NCBI RefSeq assembly: GCF_900499075.1
Contig: NZ_UIHC01000034.1
Coordinates: 1 to 34,769, forward strand
DNA: 34,769 nt
Direction: 5' to 3'
From: Roseinatronobacter ekhonensis
GTDB lineage: Bacteria; Pseudomonadota; Alphaproteobacteria; Rhodobacterales; Rhodobacteraceae
A program made the position numbers and the translations under genes. Each line of letters starts with the position of its first letter. Within the stretch, counting starts at the first letter, position 1. Positions 17,955 through 26,703 of the stretch are shown here, in pieces. Below the pieces are notes generated by a model. It was not told where the DNA came from and did no database searches. It saw nothing but the letters and a program-made list of their open reading frames with translations.

Positions 17955-19184
17955 TCAAGCCCGGACCTTCCGATAGATATCTTCCATCCTGTCGGCAAGA
18001 TCTTCCCAGTCATACAGCGCACGGGCCCGTGCGCTACCCGCCTCGCCCATTGCGGCCGCGACCTCTGGGGTATCGGCCAGATACAGGACCGCATCGGCCA
18101 GTCGCTCGGCAAAGCTGTCAGGCGGCGCAGGGTGCACAAGCAGCCCTGTCTCTGCCGTGACATACTCGCTTGGGCCGCCCCAGTCCGACGCGATGACCGG
18201 AACGCCCAGCGCCATCGCTTCCAGTATGACCGCACCGCCGCATTCGCGCAGCGAATTCAGAATCAGCGCATTGGCCCCGGTCAGTCGCGCAGCGCATTCG
18301 GCTTGCGTCAGAAACCCGTGAACATACACACCGGGCGTACCGCTCGCTTCGATCCACGCACGTTCAGGACCATCGCCCAGAATGTCGAGCGTGATGTTCA
18401 AATCTGGCCGCCGCAGGCGCGCGGCGTCAAGTGCTTGCAGCGTCAGGTCCAACCCTTTCCATGCGATCATCCGCCCCATGAAGACAAGCCGAAAGCCTTT
18501 GCGGTGCGCGCTTTCCGTGCGCGGCGACGGCGGGGCCCATATATCAAGATCAACGCCATTTTCCGACATGATGACAGTGTTGCCATGCACCAGCGGCAGC
18601 GCCCGACGCGTCCGTTCATTTGCGACCAGCAGAATGGCGGCCTGTGCTTTTCCGGGCCAAAGCCTGTTGGCCGCGCGCGCAGTCATGCGCCCCAGTTTCA
18701 GGAAAAACTGCGCCGCCCGCCCTTCCCGTGTCGCAAAACCGGGCGGATAAGACATACCACCATTCATTGGGCCGATCACAACCGGAACGCCCAACCCATA
18801 GAGCGGAGACGGGGTCGCAGGCGACACAGGGGTGGGTTGGTGCACAAGGTCAAACTTGTCCGTGCGCAGCAATCTGCGAACGATACGGCGCATATCCCAA
18901 GCCGACAAGATAACGATAAGATTGCCGAACAACCGGTCACGCAGCGCTTCCGAGAACTTGTCCCCAACACGCCACAGAAACCGGTGGGACGCCGCATCTT
19001 CTATGAAATGGGTCACGGACGCGAGGGCCGGGTAATCCTCGGTGATCTCTTCGCGATTGCGGGAGTGGGTCACAAGCACAACATCGTGCCCACGCCTTTG
19101 CATCATGATCGCATATTTAAGCGGAAGGATCGCTTCGCCGCCCTTGCGGGCGGATGCGTTTTCCCCCGCGATCAAAATCTTCAT
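17955..19184 (-). CDS. Glycosyltransferase family 4 protein
   Basis: A 409-residue GT-B fold glycosyltransferase that would move a sugar from a nucleotide donor to a surface polysaccharide or lipid; donor and acceptor are unknown. The N-terminal MKILIAGENASARKGGEAIL begins the acceptor-side domain. The donor-side domain has FMGRMIAWKGLDLTLQAL, DGPERAW and the EX7E motif in RECGGAVILEAMALGVPVIASDW. The start at 19184 fits the family N-terminus better than the ORF extension to 19262. It lies between rpsP and rimM, two genes that are usually adjacent. A hairpin (19272-19299) after rpsP and a 126-base upstream gap suggest independent expression. Confidence 0.9.
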   Translation of the reverse strand: MKILIAGENASARKGGEAILPLKYAIMMQRRGHDVVLVTHSRNREEITEDYPALASVTHFIEDAASHRFLWRVGDKFSEALRDRLFGNLIVILSAWDMRRIVRRLLRTDKFDLVHQPTPVSPATPSPLYGLGVPVVIGPMNGGMSYPPGFATREGRAAQFFLKLGRMTARAANRLWPGKAQAAILLVANERTRRALPLVHGNTVIMSENGVDLDIWAPPSPRTESAHRKGFRLVFMGRMIAWKGLDLTLQALDAARLRRPDLNITLDILGDGPERAWIEASGTPGVYVHGFLTQAECAARLTGANALILNSLRECGGAVILEAMALGVPVIASDWGGPSEYVTAETGLLVHPAPPDSFAERLADAVLYLADTPEVAAAMGEAGSARARALYDWEDLADRMEDIYRKVRA

Positions 19185-19271
19185 GGACCAACACTCTACA
19201 TAACGACGTATTGCGAGCCTATCCTGAAAGTTGTGCCACCAATAGCAGGAAACCGGCGACACTTGGCACTG

Positions 19272-19299
19272 TTGCCGGGCAGACGCGTCCGCCCGGCAA
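19272..19299 (-). terminator. Hairpin downstream of rpsP
   Basis: A 9-bp perfect stem (TTGCCGGGC / GCCCGGCAA) with a 10-base loop lies 11 bases after the rpsP stop on the minus strand. No T tract follows, so termination strength is uncertain. It separates rpsP from the glycosyltransferase gene. Confidence 0.5.
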
Positions 19300-19310
19300 T
19301 AAAATCAGCG

Positions 19311-19670
19311 TTATTCTGCAGCTTCGCTCGCGTTCTCGGCTTTTGCGGCCTTTTCCTTGGCGCGATCCTGCGCCTTTTTGCCCGGCGCGGCTTTCTTCAT
19401 GTTGGCGCGGGTCGCTTTTTCGCGCACACCGGCCGCTTCCAGAAAACGGGCTATGCGGTCGGTCGGCTGGGCGCCTTTGTCCAGCCAGTGCTGTACGCGC
19501 TCCATGTCCATCTTGATGCGGTCTTCGCTGTCTTTGGGCAGAAGCGGGTTATAGGTGCCCAGCTTTTCCAGAAAGCGGCCATCGCGCGGCATGCGCGAAT
19601 CGGATGCCACAATCGCGTAATGCGGGCGCTTCTTGGACCCACCACGGGCCAGACGGATCTTCGTTGCCAT
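19311..19670 (-). CDS. rpsP: 30S ribosomal protein S16
   Basis: A 119-residue S16. The conserved core [21 protein letters not shown] and the region [18 protein letters not shown] fill the first 80 residues. The C-terminal 35-40 residues are a lysine- and alanine-rich tail, an extension usual in alphaproteobacterial S16. It lies downstream of ffh and the chorismate mutase gene in the same orientation, with the expected ribosome binding site (GGAGAAAC upstream of the ATG). Confidence 0.97.
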   Translation of the reverse strand: MATKIRLARGGSKKRPHYAIVASDSRMPRDGRFLEKLGTYNPLLPKDSEDRIKMDMERVQHWLDKGAQPTDRIARFLEAAGVREKATRANMKKAAPGKKAQDRAKEKAAKAENASEAAE

Positions 19671-19718
19671 GTCAGTTTCTCCTTCAAGACTGGCGGGGCG
19701 AGCCTATGGCCCGCCGGT

Positions 19719-20015
19719 TTAGCGTTGTAAATTCTCGTGGTGCCGGATCACTTCCGAGATCACGAAGTTGAGGAATTTCTTGGCGAATTCCGGGTCAAGG
19801 TCGGCTTCTTTCGCCAACCATTCCAGCCGTTCGATCTGGCGCTCTTCGCGCGCAGGGTCGGACGGGGGAAGATCAAATTGCGCTTTCAGGCGGCCCACCG
19901 CCTGCGTGTGCTTGAACCGCTCGCCCAGCGTGTAGACAAGGATCGCGTCCAGCCGGTCAATGCTGTCGCGGTGATCGGCCAGAACTTCGGCGGCGCGGGC
20001 GCTGTCATCACTCAT
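19719..20015 (-). CDS. Chorismate mutase (AroQ class)
   Basis: A 98-residue, all-helical chorismate mutase that converts chorismate to prephenate for phenylalanine and tyrosine. The AroQ pattern is visible: HRDSIDRLDAILVYTLGERFKHTQAVGRLKAQ in helix 1 and REERQIERLEWLAKEADLDPEF. The C-terminal helix is FVISEVIRHHENLQ. It has no fused partner domain. It sits between ffh and rpsP, an arrangement seen in Rhodobacterales. The gap to ffh is 48 bases. Confidence 0.92.
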   Translation of the reverse strand: MSDDSARAAEVLADHRDSIDRLDAILVYTLGERFKHTQAVGRLKAQFDLPPSDPAREERQIERLEWLAKEADLDPEFAKKFLNFVISEVIRHHENLQR

Positions 20016-20063
20016 CGTCGACTATCCCTGAATGGCATCGGGCCACGCCCGTTTCGACTTGGG

Positions 20064-21536
20064 TCATTTCTTCTTGAACATCCCAGACAGGCCGCCTGGC
20101 AGGCTGCCGCCGCCACCCATCATCTGACGTTCGGCCATCTGCACCAGTTTCGGGTCCATCTGGCCGGGATCGGACATGGCTTCTGCCCCTTTTCCCTTGC
20201 CGAACATTCCGCCCATAGCCTGTTTTAGCATGCCCTTCTTGCCCATGGTTTTCATCATGTCGGCCATCTGGCGATGCTGTTTCAGCAGCTTGTTCAGGTC
20301 AGACACTTCCAGCCCCGCACCCTTGGCGATGCGTTTCTTGCGGCTGGCCTGCAACAACGCCGGGTTCGCGCGTTCCTTCTTGGTCATGGAATTGATCAGC
20401 GCGATCTGCTGGCGCAGCATTCCGTCGTCGAAGCCCGCCTGCTCGACCTGCTTCTGCATCTTGCCCATGCCCGGCATCATGCCCATCACGCCTTGCATGC
20501 CGCCCATTTTCAACATCTGGTCAAGCTGCATCTTCAGGTCGTTCATGTTGAACAGACCTTTCTGGAAGCGCTTCATCATGCGTTCGGCCTGTTCGACCTC
20601 CAGCACTTCCTGCGCCTTTTCCACAAGCGCGACGATGTCGCCCATGCCCAAAATTCGGCCCGCGACCCGCTTGGGGTCGAACACTTCCAGCGCGTCGGTT
20701 TTCTCGCCCAGACCCACGAAGCGGATGGGTTTGCCGGTCACGGCGCGCATGGACAGGGCCGCGCCGCCGCGCCCGTCGCCATCCATCCGGGTCAGCACCA
20801 CGCCGGACACGCCGATCTTGCCGTCGAATTCGGCGGCCACGTTTACCGCATCCTGCCCGGTCAGACCATCGACCACCAACAGCGTTTCACGCGGGCTGAC
20901 GGCATTGCGCACGGCCAGCACTTCATCCATCAGCACTTCGTCAATATGCAGGCGGCCCGCGGTGTCCAGCAGATACACATCATAGCCGCCAAGCGTGGCC
21001 TGCTGCTTGGCGCGTTTGGCAATATCGACCGCTGTCTGGCCCTTGACGATCGGAAGCGTGTCGACCCCGATCTGGGTGCCCAGAATGGCCAGCTGTTCCA
21101 TTGCCGCCGGGCGATTGGTGTCGAGCGACGCCATCAGCACGCGCTTGCCCTCACGCTCGGACAGCCGGCGCGCCAGTTTCGCGGTCGTGGTGGTTTTGCC
21201 GGAGCCTTGCAAACCGACCATCAGCACCGGCGCGGGCGGGTTGTCGATTTTCAGCGCGCCGGGATCGCCCTCGCCTTCAAGCATGGCGATCAACTCGTCA
21301 TGCACGATCTTGACGACCTGCTGACCCGGCGTGATCGACTTGGTGACAGACGCGCCAGTGGCCTTCTTCTGCACCCGCTTGACGAAATCGCGCGTCACCG
21401 GCAGCGACACGTCGGCCTCCAGTAGCGCGACACGCACCTCGCGCAGCGCGGCGCGGACATCGTCCTCGGACAGCGCACCCTGTTTCGTCAGCCGGTCAAA
21501 GACACCGGACAGCCGTTCTGACAGGTTCTCGAACAT
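20064..21536 (-). CDS. ffh: Signal recognition particle protein Ffh
   Basis: The SRP54 GTPase that, with 4.5S RNA, delivers nascent membrane proteins to FtsY. The 490 residues comprise an N domain (about 1-85) and a G domain with GLQGSGKTTTTAKLA, DTAGR and TRMDGDGRGGAALS. The methionine-rich M domain (about 300-490) has KGLFNMNDLKMQLDQMLKMG and MMPGMGKM, and the C-terminus carries a glycine/methionine-rich tail. The start at 21536 (MFENLSERL) is the family start; the ORF extends upstream to 21566, but GGGAGAG lies just before 21536. The gene for 4.5S RNA was not seen in the window. Confidence 0.97.
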   Translation of the reverse strand: MFENLSERLSGVFDRLTKQGALSEDDVRAALREVRVALLEADVSLPVTRDFVKRVQKKATGASVTKSITPGQQVVKIVHDELIAMLEGEGDPGALKIDNPPAPVLMVGLQGSGKTTTTAKLARRLSEREGKRVLMASLDTNRPAAMEQLAILGTQIGVDTLPIVKGQTAVDIAKRAKQQATLGGYDVYLLDTAGRLHIDEVLMDEVLAVRNAVSPRETLLVVDGLTGQDAVNVAAEFDGKIGVSGVVLTRMDGDGRGGAALSMRAVTGKPIRFVGLGEKTDALEVFDPKRVAGRILGMGDIVALVEKAQEVLEVEQAERMMKRFQKGLFNMNDLKMQLDQMLKMGGMQGVMGMMPGMGKMQKQVEQAGFDDGMLRQQIALINSMTKKERANPALLQASRKKRIAKGAGLEVSDLNKLLKQHRQMADMMKTMGKKGMLKQAMGGMFGKGKGAEAMSDPGQMDPKLVQMAERQMMGGGGSLPGGLSGMFKKK

Positions 21537-21632
21537 GCGCATCTCTCCCGCCCTCAACAGGGCCATTCAAACCGGTTTCGCACCCACGGGCGCAACGCGC
21601 TGGTGGATGGCGATCCTTGCGTAGGCATAGGA

Positions 21633-21653
21633 CCGGAAGGGTTTCACTTCCGG
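21633..21653. other. Inverted repeat CCGGAAG / CTTCCGG between ffh and the sugar dehydrogenase gene
   Basis: A 7-bp perfect inverted repeat with a 7-base centre lies in the divergent intergenic region upstream of both ffh and the sugar dehydrogenase gene. As it follows no gene it is more likely an operator or leader structure than a terminator. Function unknown. Confidence 0.3.
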
Positions 21654-21776
21654 ATAATCTTGGCTCCGATACGGCGGCGCGGGGCCAGAGTCAAGCATAT
21701 CAGCCGCTCTTGCGGGATCGTGAGTTGATTTTCACGCCATTGACCCGATGTTTGGATACATATGAAAGGAGACGCC

Positions 21777-22901
21777 ATGCACCGCCACCTTTGCACGCTT
21801 CTGGCCACTGGCAGCCTTGCGCTTGCAACGCCAGCCTTTGCCCAAGACTATACCATCGAGGTTCTGCAAGAGGATCTGGCCCGACCATGGGCCATGGCGT
21901 TTTTGCCTGGAAGCGACAGGATCGCGCTGACCCTGCGCGGCGGTGATGTGCTGCTTTGGTATCCGGATGGTCTGGTGGAACTTTCGGGCGCGCCGGACGT
22001 GGTCATGGCCGGTCAAGGCGGGCTGCTGGATATCGCTCCCGCCCCCGATTTTGCCGAAAGCGGCTGGTTGTACATGACGTGGACGGGCGCCGCAGAGGGC
22101 GGCACCACAACCCATCTGGGGCGGGCGCGGCTGGACGGAATGGCCCTGCGCGATCTGGACGTGCTCCATGCGGTCAGCCCCGGCATAGACAGCGGCGCGC
22201 ATTTCGGCTCGCGTATTGCGTTTGCGGACGGGTTTGTTTTTGCGGGGTTTGGCGACCGGGGCTTCAAGAATTTCGGCCCCGACCACATTGCACAAGACCT
22301 GAGCAGCGAGAACGGGTCGGTCATTCGCCTGACGCTTGACGGCGAGATTCCCGGCGACAACCCCTTTGTGGGACAGGACGCGGCGGGCGCAATCTGGTCC
22401 TATGGCCACCGCAACATTCAGGCTATGGCGGTGCATCCGGGTACTGGCGATCTGTGGCTGGCAGAACATGGCGAGGCCGGCGGCGACGAAGTAAATATCG
22501 TGCAGCGCGGCGGCAATTACGGCTGGCCATTGGTATCACATGGCGTGACATATCGTGGCGGCGACGAATTCGCCCCGCCCCACCGGCCCGGCGACGGGTT
22601 TGTGGCACCTGTCTTCCATTGGCCCGCCGGGCGCGACAACCACAATCCGCCCTCTGGAATGGCGTTCTACGATGGAGGCGCCTTTCCCGACTGGCAGGGC
22701 CACCTGCTGATCGGCAACCTGCTGCACCGCTACCTGGGCCTTTATTCAGAGGATAACGGCACTCTGACACCGGTCACTCGTCTGCTAGAGGGTGAGGGCT
22801 GGCGCATCCGCGATGTCGCCGTCGGCCCGCAAGACGGGTTCATTTATGTCCTGACCGATGGCGATGATGGCAAGCTAATACGCTTGCGCCCAGCGGGCTG
22901 A
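21777..22901 (+). CDS. PQQ-dependent sugar dehydrogenase, exported
   Basis: A 374-residue beta-propeller of the soluble aldose (glucose-type) dehydrogenase family (GSDH/YliI-like), which oxidises sugars in the periplasm. The first 22 residues form a signal peptide with a basic start, a hydrophobic core and ATPAFA before the cleavage site. Family blocks include LARPWAMAFLPG, GQGGLLDIAPAPDFAESGWLYM, GSVIRLTLDGEIPGDNPFVG, SYGHRNIQAMAVHP, EHGEAGGDEVN and GGNYGWPLVSHG. The start at 21777 is chosen over 21762 because AAAGGAG lies directly before it and the signal peptide begins cleanly. Whether it binds PQQ or is inactive cannot be told from sequence alone. Confidence 0.93.
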   Translation: MHRHLCTLLATGSLALATPAFAQDYTIEVLQEDLARPWAMAFLPGSDRIALTLRGGDVLLWYPDGLVELSGAPDVVMAGQGGLLDIAPAPDFAESGWLYMTWTGAAEGGTTTHLGRARLDGMALRDLDVLHAVSPGIDSGAHFGSRIAFADGFVFAGFGDRGFKNFGPDHIAQDLSSENGSVIRLTLDGEIPGDNPFVGQDAAGAIWSYGHRNIQAMAVHPGTGDLWLAEHGEAGGDEVNIVQRGGNYGWPLVSHGVTYRGGDEFAPPHRPGDGFVAPVFHWPAGRDNHNPPSGMAFYDGGAFPDWQGHLLIGNLLHRYLGLYSEDNGTLTPVTRLLEGEGWRIRDVAVGPQDGFIYVLTDGDDGKLIRLRPAG

Positions 22902-23000
22902 TTGCGCGGATATCCCGAAAGCACCTGTCGGCTTTCCGCGCTAGTGTTGCGGGCGTGACGGGTCTAGGCTGGGCTATGAAAGAACAAGAATGGCCCGAAC

Positions 23001-23831
23001 ATGACAGACCAGCCCAACCCCGCCCGTAGCTATTTCGTGCCCAAAGGCGGCCTACCCCCACAGTCGCAGCTTGTGACCGACCGCGCCATGTTCACCGAGG
23101 CTTTTGCTGTCATCCCCCGTGGCGTGCTGTCCGATATCGTGGCCAGCGCCCTGCCGTTCTGGGATGCCGCGCGCTTCTGGGTTCTGGCCCGCCCGCTGAG
23201 CGGCTTTGCAGAGACGTTCTCGCAGTACATTGTCGAGTTGGGCGCCGGTGGCGGCAGCGACAGGCCAGAGACTGATGCAAATGCCGAAGCGGCTCTGTTC
23301 GTGGTCGAAGGCGCGCTGGACATCATTCTCGACGGGGCAACCCACAGCCTGCAATCGGGTGGATTCGGGTATATTCCATCGGGCAAGGAGTGGCGCATCC
23401 GCGCCGAAACCGGGGCCGTGTTCCACTGGATTCGCAAACGCTACATCGCGGTCGACGGTCTGCCCGCGCCGGACGCGTTTTTTGTTCAGGAACAAGATCT
23501 GACCCCCAACACAATGCCCGACACCAATGGCGGCTGGGCCACCACGCGGTTCATGGACCCGGCAGATTTGCGCCATGACATGCATGTCACCATCGTCACG
23601 CTGCAACCCGGCGCGGTTATCCCGTTTGACGAAACCCATGTCATGGAACACGGGTTATATGTGCTTCAGGGCAAGGGCGTGTATCATCTGAACCAACAAT
23701 GGGTCGAGGTCGAAGCCGGAGATTTCATGTGGCTAAGAGCTTTCTGCCCGCAAGCGTGCTATGCTGGCGGTCCAAAACCGTTCCGCTATTTGCTTTACAA
23801 AGACGTGAACCGCCACGCGGCCTTACCCTGA
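23001..23831 (+). CDS. allE: (S)-ureidoglycine aminohydrolase (bicupin)
   Basis: A 276-residue bicupin that removes ammonia from (S)-ureidoglycine to give (S)-ureidoglycolate in purine (allantoin) breakdown (allE/ylbA, UGHY). Two cupin halves are visible. The N-terminal half (about 60-135) has GGGSDRPETDANAEAALFVVEG. The C-terminal half (about 185-265) has PGAVIPFDETHVMEHGLYVLQGKGVYHLN, which supplies the metal-binding His/Glu set (E, H, H), and WVEVEAGDFMWLRAFCPQACYAGG. No other allantoin genes lie in the window. It ends 57 bases before tRNA-Ser. Confidence 0.93.
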   Translation: MTDQPNPARSYFVPKGGLPPQSQLVTDRAMFTEAFAVIPRGVLSDIVASALPFWDAARFWVLARPLSGFAETFSQYIVELGAGGGSDRPETDANAEAALFVVEGALDIILDGATHSLQSGGFGYIPSGKEWRIRAETGAVFHWIRKRYIAVDGLPAPDAFFVQEQDLTPNTMPDTNGGWATTRFMDPADLRHDMHVTIVTLQPGAVIPFDETHVMEHGLYVLQGKGVYHLNQQWVEVEAGDFMWLRAFCPQACYAGGPKPFRYLLYKDVNRHAALP

Positions 23832-23888
23832 CCGCCCGCAAAACTGGACTTGCAACCGCCATAGAACCCGCGCTAAGAGGCACGCGTT

Positions 23889-23978
23889 GGACAGTTGGCC
23901 GAGTGGTCGAAGGCGCACGCCTGGAAAGTGTGTAGGCGGGGAACCGTCTCGAGGGTTCGAATCCCTCACTGTCCGCCA
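23889..23978 (+). tRNA. tRNA-Ser(GGA)
   Basis: The gene is 90 bases long with the CCA encoded. The acceptor strands GGACAGT and ACTGTCC pair fully, followed by discriminator G. The anticodon loop CTGGAAA gives anticodon GGA, and a long variable arm, typical of serine tRNAs, precedes the T arm GAGGG-TTCGAAT-CCCTC. It marks the border between the conserved block and the accessory block to the right. Confidence 0.97.
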
Positions 23979-24414
23979 CTTGCCCTTGAGAAACGTTTCT
24001 CCCGATCCTGATGTAGCCGGATTTTTCCGTTGTTTTCGAGGGTTATGCCGGAGGGGCTGTTAACCGGCACTTGGGTCAGCATGCCCAAATGTGTTCTCTC
24101 TAGGCCGATATTCTCCGGACCTGTTAACCGCAGCCATTCCGGTTATCAGCTTTAACCCTGATCAACCGTTTCCGCGCCTTCATGCAGCCCTTCTGCGGAC
24201 CCGCGTCAAAGAACCTTGCAGCCTACGGCCGATGGCATGCCGCCCGAAACAACGCGGACCGCTCCTACCTTCATGCGCTCAGGCTGCTGCTCGCTTCAGG
24301 CCCTCGCGCCAACACGGTTTGATGACACCGCCAGACCAGATATGTTGCTGATGGCGGCCATGTCGGTCGTCATCACTAAAAGAGAAATCGACCGCCTCTT
24401 GCCCAATTGCAATT
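23979..24414. other. 436-bp stretch without a convincing gene, next to tRNA-Ser
   Basis: The stretch begins with a perfect 14-bp palindrome GAGAAACGTTTCTC (23988-24001) ten bases after the tRNA CCA. A 10-base direct repeat CTGTTAACCG occurs at 24057-24066 and 24121-24130. Short open frames here (86, 73 and 46 codons) resemble no family known to me and lack good ribosome binding sites. It may hold remnants of an integrated element, but nothing decides this. Confidence 0.4.
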
Positions 24415-24966
24415 CTATATGCTGTTATTTGTTATGAATATTTCAGCAGCAATTCTGTTTTTGAAGGATTGGCCGTCTACTGAAACGCCCTCCTCTTCCT
24501 TTACAATATTCTTATTTTTGAAAACCATAATTGTGTCCCCAACTTTTAATTCCTCAGGCTTAACCGGCAACTGAGATTTAGACGCTTCCACACTATTTGT
24601 CGCTGTACCTTCTTGGGACAGCCTGACATCCAAATATGCTAAAATAGCGCCGACACCCAACAGGCTTACTGGCACAAGTGTCATGAAATGAAAGCCAAAA
24701 ACGTATACTAACAGAATGGCGGAAAGCGCCATCATTATGGCCCCAAGCTTTGGTTGCCCAAAGGCGATGCCGGCACCAATCAGTCCAAACACAGGAAAGA
24801 CAAGAGCCGCAGATTGAAATACAAATAAAATTGCACTTTCACCTGCACCTCCACCTACAGCTTGGTTAATTGAATTCCCTGCTGAAAAAAGACCGTAGCC
24901 AATATTTCCGGCAATCAACGCGATTAACGCTCCAATAATACCTAAAACTCCACCCGCAATCTTCAT
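24415..24966 (-). CDS. Hypothetical membrane protein with four predicted spans
   Basis: A 183-residue protein of unknown function. Hydrophobic segments lie at about residues 4-28 (a glycine/isoleucine-rich start, MKIAGGVLGIIGALIALIAG), 45-68, 72-95 and 95-112. A soluble C-terminal tail of about 70 residues (from SQEGTATNSVEAS) follows. The layout resembles small DUF4064-like membrane proteins, but no firm match can be claimed. The gene is distinctly AT-rich compared with the conserved block, a sign of transfer. An AAAGG ribosome binding site precedes the ATG. The IS1380-family element begins only 20 bases upstream, so the original promoter has probably been displaced. Confidence 0.7.
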   Translation of the reverse strand: MKIAGGVLGIIGALIALIAGNIGYGLFSAGNSINQAVGGGAGESAILFVFQSAALVFPVFGLIGAGIAFGQPKLGAIMMALSAILLVYVFGFHFMTLVPVSLLGVGAILAYLDVRLSQEGTATNSVEASKSQLPVKPEELKVGDTIMVFKNKNIVKEEEGVSVDGQSFKNRIAAEIFITNNSI

Positions 24967-24985
24967 GTAATACCTTTCCCGTAAA

Positions 24986-26671
24986 CCTTACATCCGACAT
25001 TCCCCAAGTGGCCTGCGGTTTGACCTCAAGATCGCCTGAAACTGTCCGTTGAACAAGCTTTTTCTGGAGCGAGGGGCGTCTGCGGTCAGGCAGACGGTGC
25101 GAGTTGGGCGGATTAGGCCACGAAGCGGTCGCGTCGTAGCCTGGCGGCGGCGTTTTTCAGCGCAGGGGACACACCTGTCCTGCCGCTTTCGTTCAGGTTG
25201 GGCCTGGATCATGGTCACGCGCATGAAGGTGGCGCCCGCAGGCGGTGTATGGCGGCAAGGATGGCCCGCACCATCGGGCCTGTGACGGCCACCTCGGCCA
25301 GCTGAAAGGTGATGGCGCGGGCATGGCGCACGACGCGGGCCCCGATCTTGATCAGCTTGAGCTGGAGGCTGGTCAACGACCAATCGGCCATTGCCTCGGG
25401 CAGTTCGATGCAGCGCAGGAAAGTTGCCAGGTTGTAGGCCAGCGCATGCAGTTGCAGCCGGACCTCATTGTCGCGGAACCTTCGGCAGGATAGCCGCGTC
25501 CAGCGCAAGGCGTATTTGCCTTCCTTGATGTGCTGCTCGGCGGTGCCGCGCTGGTTGTAGAACCGCACGACCCAGTCCGGGTCCATGGGCATGTTGGTGA
25601 CGATGAAGCCCACGCGGGGGAACAGCTCGTCCGGATGCCATTCGATCTTGGCGATGACGCGGCGCTCCTTATCCCAGGACGCCGCCTGGTACTGGAAATC
25701 CTCGAAGAAGCGTTTGACCTTCGTCTTCGAAGGCCGCCCCACGGGCCGGGTCAGCCGATGAGCGATCTTCTCGCGCAGGACGTTATTGGCGGGCAGCCGT
25801 ATGGCGTAGAAGTACCCCGCGCCTTCAAGCTGCGCATAGATCTCAGGGTTCGCGTAGGCGGCGTCTGCCCGAAAGAACCGCCCCCCAAGGTCGCGGCCCG
25901 CATAGCGGGCGATCACCGGATCGAGAACATCCCGCCAGCCATCCGCGCTGTGGACGTTGCCATGGCGCAGGGCGCTGCGTTCCAGCATGCCGAACTGGTT
26001 GAATAGAAAGTTGGGGTGGTAGCAGGTGCAGTCGAAATGCCCGTTCCAGGCCGCGCCCTCTTGGTCGCCATGGGTCGGGCTGACCGAGCTGTCCATGTCC
26101 AGCACGATGTACTTCAACCCGTTGCGATCATGGAAGCGATCGATCCACTGGCCGTTCAGATCGGCCAGCGCCGCTCGGTTCTCGGCCAAGGCCAGCGTCT
26201 CGGTCTCGAACCGCCCCATCTGCGAGGCCGAGGCGGCCTGCGTCTCGACAGCCCGATCACCCACGACCTGACGCATCACGGGATCTATGGCCAGCCGGTC
26301 GGCGTCGTTGACATCCTCGTATCCGGCCAATCGCCCGAACACCGATTGGCGGAAAAGACCATCGAGCCGGTGGAGCGTGTTCTTACCGCGTCGGGTATCG
26401 CGCAGCGCAACGGACGCCAAACCGGACAGCCCGAGCGCGTCATCCAGTTCGCGTGCTACCAGCAGGCCGCCGTCCGAACTGATCTGCGCGCCGCGAAACT
26501 CCAGACGCACACGGCGGTCGAAATCGACCCGATCACCCCGATCCGAAGCCGCACCCATAGGGTGATCCATGAAACACATCCTTACTTGCCAGTAATGCCA
26601 TGATTTATATAGAGAATACAGCGATCACGACAGAAAAATCGGCGGGTTACTTGGGAAATCCGGGTTTAAGG
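24986..26671 (-). mobile_element. IS1380-family insertion sequence
   Basis: A complete element of about 1.69 kb with one transposase gene read leftwards. Imperfect terminal inverted repeats of about 22-23 bases are at 24986-25008 (starting CCTTAcATCCG, reaching CCCCAAG) and 26650-26671 (CTTGGGAAAT, ending TTTAAGG). The size and transposase fit IS1380. No flanking target duplication could be seen (GTAAA on the left, CATTG on the right), which suggests an old insertion, a later rearrangement or a misplaced end. Confidence 0.75.
25215..26579 (-). CDS. IS1380-family transposase
   Basis: A DDE transposase of up to 454 residues that would cut and move the surrounding element. It has the N-terminal ISSDGGLLVARELDDALGL and the first catalytic aspartate in IVLDMDSSVSPTHG (D161 or D163). 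The second is in RADAAYANPEIY (D239), and the glutamate lies in RGTAEQHIKEGKYALRW, a signature of IS1380 members. A start at the second methionine (MDHPMG, about 26570) is equally possible. The frame is open over the full family length, so the element may still be active. Confidence 0.9.
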   Translation of the reverse strand: MCFMDHPMGAASDRGDRVDFDRRVRLEFRGAQISSDGGLLVARELDDALGLSGLASVALRDTRRGKNTLHRLDGLFRQSVFGRLAGYEDVNDADRLAIDPVMRQVVGDRAVETQAASASQMGRFETETLALAENRAALADLNGQWIDRFHDRNGLKYIVLDMDSSVSPTHGDQEGAAWNGHFDCTCYHPNFLFNQFGMLERSALRHGNVHSADGWRDVLDPVIARYAGRDLGGRFFRADAAYANPEIYAQLEGAGYFYAIRLPANNVLREKIAHRLTRPVGRPSKTKVKRFFEDFQYQAASWDKERRVIAKIEWHPDELFPRVGFIVTNMPMDPDWVVRFYNQRGTAEQHIKEGKYALRWTRLSCRRFRDNEVRLQLHALAYNLATFLRCIELPEAMADWSLTSLQLKLIKIGARVVRHARAITFQLAEVAVTGPMVRAILAAIHRLRAPPSCA

Positions 26672-26703
26672 CATTGGCGGGGCGGTATTTTCTGGAATGA
26701 CGC

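Noticed and set aside
17301-19730. Open frame of 809 codons on the plus strand across trmD, rimM, the glycosyltransferase and rpsP
   Set aside because: It is antisense to four recognisable genes and its translation resembles no family; long antisense frames are common in high-GC DNA.
24091-24437. Two short plus-strand frames after tRNA-Ser
   Set aside because: No family resemblance, no good ribosome binding site and overlapping frames; treated as non-coding or remnant.
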